Shown: positions 59,281 to 64,000 of the stretch, one piece after another
Layout of the letters: each line of letters opens with the position of its first letter
How positions within the stretch are numbered: the stretch's first letter is position 1
From: Bacteriovoracaceae bacterium
GTDB taxonomy: Bacteria; Bdellovibrionota; Bacteriovoracia; Bacteriovoracales; Bacteriovoracaceae
Assembly: GCA_024711325.1 (NCBI GenBank)
Contig: JANJTC010000004.1
Location: 1-64,000, forward strand
Length of the DNA stretch: 64,000 bases
Direction: 5' to 3'
Position numbers and translations under genes: made by a program
Notes under the pieces: generated by a model
Database searches by the model: none
What the model saw: only the letters and a program-made list of their open reading frames with translations
Told to the model about the DNA's origin: nothing

Positions 59281-60069
59281 ATGAATATTTTTGTGTGCGT
59301 GAAGCAAGTTCCAGACACAGAAACAAAAATCACTCCAAATGGTGATGGTAGTTTCATTGAAACCGCTTCGATTAAGTGGATTATGAACCCATATGATGAA
59401 TTTGCTGTTGAGCAAGCTCTTCTGGTTAAGCAATCAAACCCTGCTGCCAACGTAACTGTTGTGCGCGTCGGTTCGGTAAAAGATACTGAAGCTCTTCGTA
59501 CAGCAATGGCGATGGGTGCGGATGAAGCAGTTCTGGTTGAAGCTGTGGATAATCTGGATTCATACTCAATTGCTAAGGCCCTTAAAGGTGCGATCGAGAA
59601 AACTGGTAAAAAGCCAGACATCATTTTAACTGGTAAACAGGCCATTGATGATGACGCTCTTCAAGTTCCTCAGATTCTGGCCGAGATGTTAAATCTTCCG
59701 TCTGTATCAGTTATCGTGGGCTTTGAGCTTGCCGGTAACACAGTAAAAGTTAAGCGTGAAGTTGAAGGTGGAGCTCTTGAGGTTTATGAAGTTTCTACTC
59801 CGGTAGTACTTGCGGCCAACAAAGGACTTAACACTCCAAGATATGCTTCTCTTCCAGGAATCATGAAAGCTAAGAAAAAACCAATGGCCCAATTTTCACT
59901 GGGTGATGTTGGTGTTTCAGATGCTGATCGACGTGTGAAGTATTCTGGTTTCAGACTTCCTCCGGAAAAACCGGCAGGGAAAAAGTTTGATGCAACAGAT
60001 GCGGCCAAGCAAGCAGAAGTGGTCGGTCAGGTTGTTGGTCTTCTTCGTACAGAAGCTAAAGTTATTTAA
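59281..60069 (+). CDS. etfB: Electron transfer flavoprotein beta subunit
   Basis: A 262-residue ETF subunit. It begins MNIFVCVKQVPDTETKITPN, with NPYDEFAVEQALLVKQ, ILTGKQAIDDDALQVPQILA and VKREVEGGALEVYEV, and GLNTPRYASLPGIMKAKKKP. The AMP-binding site and the recognition loop (LPSVS...KREVEGG) for dehydrogenases are visible. It is 25 bases after the acyl-CoA dehydrogenase and 17 before etfA. The GGAG Shine-Dalgarno sequence is clear. Confidence 0.97.
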   Translation: MNIFVCVKQVPDTETKITPNGDGSFIETASIKWIMNPYDEFAVEQALLVKQSNPAANVTVVRVGSVKDTEALRTAMAMGADEAVLVEAVDNLDSYSIAKALKGAIEKTGKKPDIILTGKQAIDDDALQVPQILAEMLNLPSVSVIVGFELAGNTVKVKREVEGGALEVYEVSTPVVLAANKGLNTPRYASLPGIMKAKKKPMAQFSLGDVGVSDADRRVKYSGFRLPPEKPAGKKFDATDAAKQAEVVGQVVGLLRTEAKVI

Positions 60070-60086
60070 TTTTAAAGGATACATAT

Positions 60087-61049
60087 ATGGCAAACGTATT
60101 AGTTTTTACTGAACTTCATGATGGTCATGTAAAGCCCGTGACTCTGGAAATTCTAGGTAAGCTCGCTGGTCAGACTGCAGATGTTGCTGTCATTGGTGAC
60201 ATCGCTGCCGATCAAGTTGCAGAACTTGCGAAACATGGCGCTCAGAATGTTCATAAGCTCAAAGGCTCAAACCTTGATAAATATTCACCGGAAGGCTACG
60301 CCAACGCTCTGGCAGAATTCATTAAGTCAAAAAGTTATGACTATGTTTTCGGTGGCGCTACTTCCATGGGGAAAGACCTTCTTCCAAGACTTGCGACTAA
60401 GTTTGATGCTGGTCTGGCTTCTGACGTAGTTAACTTCACTTTCGAAGGTGGAAGTTTTGCTGGAACTCGTCCGCTATTTGCGGGTAAGTGTTTAGCTAAA
60501 GTTGAAATCACTGGTCCTAAACCTCACTTTGTTTCGATTCGTCCGAATGCTTTAGGCATGACGGCAAATCCAACAGCTGGTGCCGGAGCGGCTGCCGATG
60601 TGAACGCGAATGCCGGAGAAATCCGTGCGGCCATCAAAGAGATCATCAAAGCAGCTTCAACTAAAGTTGATTTAACTGAAGCAAATATCATCGTAACCGG
60701 TGGACGCGCCATGAAGAATGCAGAGAACTTCAAAGTTCTTGAGCAAATGGCAGATGTCATTGGTGCAACAGTCGGTGCTTCACGTGCTGCGGTTGATTCT
60801 GGTTTTGCTCCTCACTCAATGCAAGTTGGTCAAACAGGTAAAACTGTGGCCCCATCACTTTACATTGCTTGCGGTGTATCGGGTGCCATTCAGCACTTGG
60901 CCGGGATGAGAACTTCTAAAGTGATCGTTGCGATCAATACTGATCCAGATGCTCCGATCTTCACCAGAGCGGATTACGGTATTGTGGGAGATCTTTTCCA
61001 AATTGTACCAATCATGACTGAAGAGTTTAAAAAGCTTTTAGGAAAGTAA
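60087..61049 (+). CDS. etfA: Electron transfer flavoprotein alpha subunit
   Basis: A 320-residue ETF subunit. It begins ANVLVFTELHDGHVKPVTLE, and the C-terminal FAD-binding domain has VTGGRAMKNAENFKVLEQMA, SRAAVDSGFAPHSMQVGQTGK and TVAPSLYIACGVSGAIQHLA. With EtfB it forms the heterodimer that delivers electrons from acyl-CoA dehydrogenases to the respiratory chain. The next gene starts 3 bases later. Confidence 0.97.
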   Translation: MANVLVFTELHDGHVKPVTLEILGKLAGQTADVAVIGDIAADQVAELAKHGAQNVHKLKGSNLDKYSPEGYANALAEFIKSKSYDYVFGGATSMGKDLLPRLATKFDAGLASDVVNFTFEGGSFAGTRPLFAGKCLAKVEITGPKPHFVSIRPNALGMTANPTAGAGAAADVNANAGEIRAAIKEIIKAASTKVDLTEANIIVTGGRAMKNAENFKVLEQMADVIGATVGASRAAVDSGFAPHSMQVGQTGKTVAPSLYIACGVSGAIQHLAGMRTSKVIVAINTDPDAPIFTRADYGIVGDLFQIVPIMTEEFKKLLGK

Positions 61050-61052
61050 TAC

Positions 61053-61664
61053 TTGTTACTCCAAAAAATTGCCGGCCTTTTGGCCGGCTTTCTTTATAAA
61101 AACTACTCATCCACCTATCGGTATGAAATTGTTTTTGAAGATCCAGCTGATAAAAAAATTTTCTTTGAAGATTTATCTACCCGTGACACTAATCCTGGAA
61201 AAAATTTAATCTATGCCTGCTTTCATCAGGATGATTTAAGTTGTTTGCCTTATTTTTCTGGAAAAAATATCTGCATTTTAATTTCCCAATCCAAAGACGG
61301 GCAGATTCTTGCAAGTGCTGTGGAACACATGGGATATCAAACAGTCCGAGGCTCTTCCCACCGAGGTGGAGTGGCCGGATTACTTGCGGGTATGAGAAAA
61401 GTTAAAGAAGGCAATAAGATGACCATTGCGGTAGATGGTCCTCGCGGTCCCATTTATAAAGTCAAAGAAGGCATTACCGCCGTTTCAGAAAAATCCGGAA
61501 GACCCATTGTTCCCGTGCGAGGTTACCCCTCCAGAAGAATTATCTTTGAAAAAAGTTGGAACAAGGCCACCCTCCCCCTACCTTTTACAAAAATAGTCCT
61601 AAAAATCGGAAAGATTGGCTTTTATTCCACTGAAGAGCTGGAACAGAAGATGAGGACATTGTAA
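61053..61664 (+). CDS. DUF374-type lysophospholipid acyltransferase-like protein
   Basis: A 203-residue protein of the LPLAT fold. The H(x)4D-like site reads CFHQDDLSCLPYF, and VRGSSHRGGVAGLLAGMRKV then AVDGPRGPIYKVKEGITAVS carry the DUF374 signature DGPRGP. The likely start is TTG at 61053, three bases after etfA. The substrate is unknown; relatives may act on lipid A or phospholipids. Confidence 0.87.
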   Translation: MLLQKIAGLLAGFLYKNYSSTYRYEIVFEDPADKKIFFEDLSTRDTNPGKNLIYACFHQDDLSCLPYFSGKNICILISQSKDGQILASAVEHMGYQTVRGSSHRGGVAGLLAGMRKVKEGNKMTIAVDGPRGPIYKVKEGITAVSEKSGRPIVPVRGYPSRRIIFEKSWNKATLPLPFTKIVLKIGKIGFYSTEELEQKMRTL

Positions 61665-61692
61665 AAAAAAAGGCCAGTCTCGCGACTGGCCC
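61663..61692 (-). terminator. Terminator of the downstream tandem-duplicate gene
   Basis: On the minus strand, GGCCAGTC/GACTGGCC with loop GCGA precedes a nine-T run. A nearly identical element lies at 62342-62371 after the second copy. Confidence 0.9.
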
Positions 61693-61714
61693 TTACTGTA
61701 TTCTTCTCTAAGAA

Positions 61715-62305
61715 TTACTTCTTAAGAACAGTGACTTCTTTTACATAAGTTAATGCAGGTTTGTAATTAATTTCTTCTACACAACCAGGCTGTGGCATAC
61801 CAGATTCACCTACGTGACAGATATGAGAGTTCCGAACGTCAACCACTTGAATTGTTCTCTGAGCTTTAACTACCTGAAGTTCCAGGTTTTTACGTGCAAA
61901 TTTGGTACCTGCACGAGAAAAAGGGTGTCTCCAACTTGGATAAGCCGCTTTAAGTGAAGCTACATCCTCAGCTGAAAAATCTTCAAGGCTAAAGTTAAGT
62001 GTTAGGAATTCTTTCTGATTTCCTTCTTGTGGGAACATACGATCAACATAAGAAACGTTTACTGAAATTACTGGCTCAGACTCAAGAACCACAGTTTCCT
62101 GACATTCAACTGGGTGTCTTTCTCCATTTGGATTACATCCAGGGATCTGACGAATTTCAGTTTTAGTTGGAACCATTCTGTACTCAGCATATTCGATTTC
62201 GTGCTGAATTGTTGAAGTTGAAAGATCTGCTGTGTCTGAATAAATAACTCCTGCGAAAGAGTTCAAAGAGGTGGCGAGTGTGAAAGCGATTGCGAGCGTT
62301 TTCAT
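61715..62305 (-). CDS. Secreted Cys-containing protein, copy 2 of a tandem pair
   Basis: A 196-residue protein with a signal peptide ending NSFAG (about residue 19). The family is not recognised. It has five cysteines in two clusters (GCNPNGERHPVECQ and HICHVGESGMPQPGC), likely disulfide-bonded outside the cytoplasm. Middle sequence: SVNVSYVDRMFPQEGNQKEF. It is about 90 percent identical to the copy at 62377-62967. A TCAGGAGAAACTATG Shine-Dalgarno and start arrangement is identical in both. Confidence 0.83.
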   Translation of the reverse strand: MKTLAIAFTLATSLNSFAGVIYSDTADLSTSTIQHEIEYAEYRMVPTKTEIRQIPGCNPNGERHPVECQETVVLESEPVISVNVSYVDRMFPQEGNQKEFLTLNFSLEDFSAEDVASLKAAYPSWRHPFSRAGTKFARKNLELQVVKAQRTIQVVDVRNSHICHVGESGMPQPGCVEEINYKPALTYVKEVTVLKK

Positions 62306-62341
62306 AGTTTCTCCTGATGGTTAATGGTCGATTAAGAGGTT

Positions 62342-62371
62342 AAAAAAAAGGCCAGTCTTGCGACCGGCCTT
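62342..62371 (-). terminator. Terminator after the first copy of the tandem pair
   Basis: AAGGCCGGTC/GACTGGCCTT (minus strand, one G-U pair) with loop GCAA, then an eight-T run. It is the duplicate of the element at 61663-61692. Confidence 0.88.
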
Positions 62372-62376
62372 AGGTG

Positions 62377-62967
62377 TTATTTTTTGATTACTGTTACTTC
62401 TTTTACGAAGATTGAAGCTGGCTTGTAGTTGATTTCTTCTACACAACCAGGCTGTGGCATACCAGATTCACCTACGTGACAGATATGAGAGTTACGAACG
62501 TCTACTACTTGAATTGTTCTTGGAGCTTTAGTTACTTGAAGTTCAAGATTCTTACGAACAAAGTTTGTGCTTGCACGAGAGAAAGGGTGTCTCCAAGTTG
62601 GGTAAGCAGCTTTAAGTGAAGCTACATCTTCAGCTGAGAAGTCTTCAAGGTTGAAGTTAAGAGTTAGGAATTCTTTCTGATTTCCTTCTTGTGGGAACAT
62701 ACGATCAACATAAGAAACATTTACTGAAATTACTGGCTCAGATTCAAGAACAACAGTTTCCTGACATTCAACTGGGTGTCTTTCTCCATTTGGATGACAG
62801 CCAGGGATCTGACGAATTTCAGTTTTAGTTGGAACCATTCTGTACTCAGCATAAGCGATTTTGTGCTGAACTGTTGAAGTTGAAAGATCTGCACTGTCTG
62901 AATAAATAACTCCTGCGAAAGAGCTAAAAGAGGCGGCGAGTGTGAAAGCGATTGCGAGCGTTTTCAT
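62377..62967 (-). CDS. Secreted Cys-containing protein, copy 1 of a tandem pair
   Basis: A 196-residue protein with a signal peptide (MKTLAIAFTLAASFSSFAG) and the same cysteine pattern as its neighbour (GCHPNGERHPVECQ and HICHVGESGMPQPGC). Not recognised. Differences from the other copy are concentrated in the signal peptide, a few positions at 25-38, and the C-terminal region from about 124 on. It is the upstream copy in transcription order, and the shared promoter would lie at about 62968-63230. Confidence 0.83.
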   Translation of the reverse strand: MKTLAIAFTLAASFSSFAGVIYSDSADLSTSTVQHKIAYAEYRMVPTKTEIRQIPGCHPNGERHPVECQETVVLESEPVISVNVSYVDRMFPQEGNQKEFLTLNFNLEDFSAEDVASLKAAYPTWRHPFSRASTNFVRKNLELQVTKAPRTIQVVDVRNSHICHVGESGMPQPGCVEEINYKPASIFVKEVTVIKK

Positions 62968-63261
62968 AATTTCTCCTGATGAGGGGTAAAAGTTTTACTT
63001 CTTATGAAGTGGCGCTTTTATGGCCTTCAATCAGAAAAAAATCACGTTAAGAAATGTGTGGATATTGTCAGGATTATGTTAAGTAAGTACTTGAAATTAT
63101 TAAGGTTTTTCGGGTTAGGAGGGAAAGTTATCACGCCCTCGTTTCGACCGTCAACCACCAAATCCTTGTAACTTGAGTTGTAAACAGACGAGATAGAAAC
63201 TTGTTCTTTTAATTCAGCCGCTTAGAATGACCTTTATTTTTCATTAAGAAATTACCTTTTC
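62968..63261. promoter_or_regulatory. Upstream non-coding region of the tandem pair
   Basis: About 294 bases with no credible gene. It should contain the promoter of the tandem pair and the end of the downstream partial gene. I cannot identify a convincing -10/-35 pair with certainty, and no terminator for the partial gene is evident. Confidence 0.3.
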
Positions 63262-64000
63262 TTACATCGCTTGGTTGAAATCAAAACTCTGGGCCTGAAT
63301 CGCTTCTTGTTGCATCTGCTGATCATTTTCCAGCATCGCTTCCGGGCTTACTTCCGCTTGAATTTGGTTTTCTCCACCGAAGTCACCCACTGATACATTA
63401 TTATTTTCTGCCAGCATTTGCTCGGTTTCATATCTTTCATTTTCCGGACTCACACTTGAGAAACGAAGACGCGTTCCTTCTAATGGGCCATTAGTTAAAG
63501 TCACCATATAAGAGTTCTGATCCACTTGATACATCATGCCTGAATACAACTCACCATCAAAATCATACTCAAAAACATTACCAGTCATTTCTGAGAATGA
63601 AACCGAGACACCTTCACCGTTAGGCAGGGCCACATTCAAATCTTCAATCACACCGTTATTGGTTGAGAGAGATCCATTAAATTGAGTATTAGCTAAACCT
63701 TGTTGCCATTTTTTTGGATTAATCACTTCCACTAGTGAAAGTGTCAGCTCTTCCTGAACAGCAGCTTGTGGAATGATATCTGCGCTTTCAACCGGAGCAG
63801 GAGCAGGTGCCGAAATTTTTTCAACTACCGCCGCCATTTTCTTTGAAACGATTGGCGAAGGAGCAAGCTTTTGCCAAGTAGTGGTAGCCGCAACTTCACG
63901 ACCTTTAATCGTCACCCCATACATTTCATCTAAACGTTTGACGAATTTTACATTTGAACCAGAAAGATGCGACTCAGAATTAATGACTACGGCATTGTAG
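63262..64000 (-). CDS. Protein of unknown function, truncated by the window edge
   Basis: The reading frame is open from 63262 to the right edge, at least 245 codons, so the N-terminus is missing. An internal ATG at 63924 is not the start because in-frame coding continues upstream (SHLSGSNVKFVKRLDEMYGV). The visible part has a Pro/Ala-rich linker (SAPAPAPVESADIIPQ), a beta-rich segment (SVSFSEMTGNVFEYDFDGEL, YMVTLTNGPLEGTRLRF), and a Gln/Glu-rich tail. Family not recognised. Likely envelope or secreted, based only on composition. Confidence 0.65.
   Translation of the reverse strand, partial: YNAVVINSESHLSGSNVKFVKRLDEMYGVTIKGREVAATTTWQKLAPSPIVSKKMAAVVEKISAPAPAPVESADIIPQAAVQEELTLSLVEVINPKKWQQGLANTQFNGSLSTNNGVIEDLNVALPNGEGVSVSFSEMTGNVFEYDFDGELYSGMMYQVDQNSYMVTLTNGPLEGTRLRFSSVSPENERYETEQMLAENNNVSVGDFGGENQIQAEVSPEAMLENDQQMQQEAIQAQSFDFNQAM

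Larger units (their letters stand above)
61663..62967 (-). repeat. Tandem duplication of gene plus terminator
   Basis: Two direct copies of about 650 bases lie in the same orientation, each consisting of a 196-codon gene and its terminator: 61663-62305 and 62342-62967. By eye the proteins differ at about 19 of 196 positions, and a block of about 48 residues (from PNGERHPVE onward) is identical. The terminators share stem and loop layout. Confidence 0.9.

Overview
The window reads as chromosomal core DNA of a moderately AT-rich, flagellated, diderm (LPS-bearing) bacterium. LpxC, BamD, the P- and L-ring flagellar proteins, Lgt/LspA, many TPR and secreted proteins, a secreted trypsin, IcmF and an AmgK-MurU pair together fit the predatory Bdellovibrionota, most likely a Bacteriovorax/Peredibacter-like lineage. 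The lineage is an inference from gene content; no 16S gene is present. There are no insertion sequences, prophages or CRISPR arrays, and nearly all DNA is coding.

Layout. 1-1723: a tufB-type operon on the minus strand (tRNA-Thr(TGT), tRNA-Tyr, tRNA-Gly, tRNA-Thr(GGT), EF-Tu) with its own promoter. 1735-8700: information and envelope genes (rlmB-proS-secreted protein, a GNAT enzyme, lpxC, ruvC-ruvA-ruvB, and a 59-residue membrane protein). 8777-11152: a one-carbon operon, folD-gcvT-gcvH, ending in a strong terminator. 11313-15507: a small unknown protein, a TonB-C-terminal protein, PBP1A and xseB. 15628-24836: a flagellar rod/ring/hook-junction operon (flgF-G-A-H-I-J-M-N-K-L, csrA, fliW) behind a near-consensus sigma-54 promoter. 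24835-28612: a minus-strand operon of a TPR protein, BamD, an AI-2E-family permease, a cyclic-nucleotide-binding protein and a TPR/SH3 membrane protein. 28675-35713: AstA with an unknown partner, tRNA-Asn, an HExxH protein resembling peptide beta-hydroxylases, an A-type Fe-S carrier with a YgfZ-TPR fusion, glutaredoxin and an FHA-RDD protein. 35715-39454: cobalamin adenosyltransferase and the fused mutase IcmF. 39591-41855: a ferredoxin, a secreted trypsin and a beta-barrel protein.

41922-48627 is a compact envelope cluster: an M48-like protein without its zinc site, a CHASE2 histidine kinase, a sigma-54 response regulator, LspA, Lgt and a membrane protein with a degenerate signal-peptidase-I-like domain. 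48772-52158 holds a BFD-like protein, an endonuclease-IV-like protein, three unknown or PilZ proteins and a ferredoxin. 52151-55628 is a cell-wall recycling operon (LysM lipoprotein, a second M48-like lipoprotein without its zinc ligands, AmgK, MurU). 55711-61664 holds a deoxynucleoside kinase, a barrel protein, a 51-residue LptM-like lipoprotein, FolK, acyl-CoA dehydrogenase, EtfBA and a DUF374 acyltransferase. 61663-62967 is a recent tandem duplication of a Cys-containing secreted protein with its terminator. The last gene runs off the right edge.

Recurring themes are lipoprotein and peptidoglycan maintenance, sigma-54 control of motility, propionate/branched-chain acyl-CoA oxidation (IcmF, acyl-CoA dehydrogenase, ETF), and two promoters whose -10 box lies only six bases before the start codon, suggesting leaderless mRNAs.
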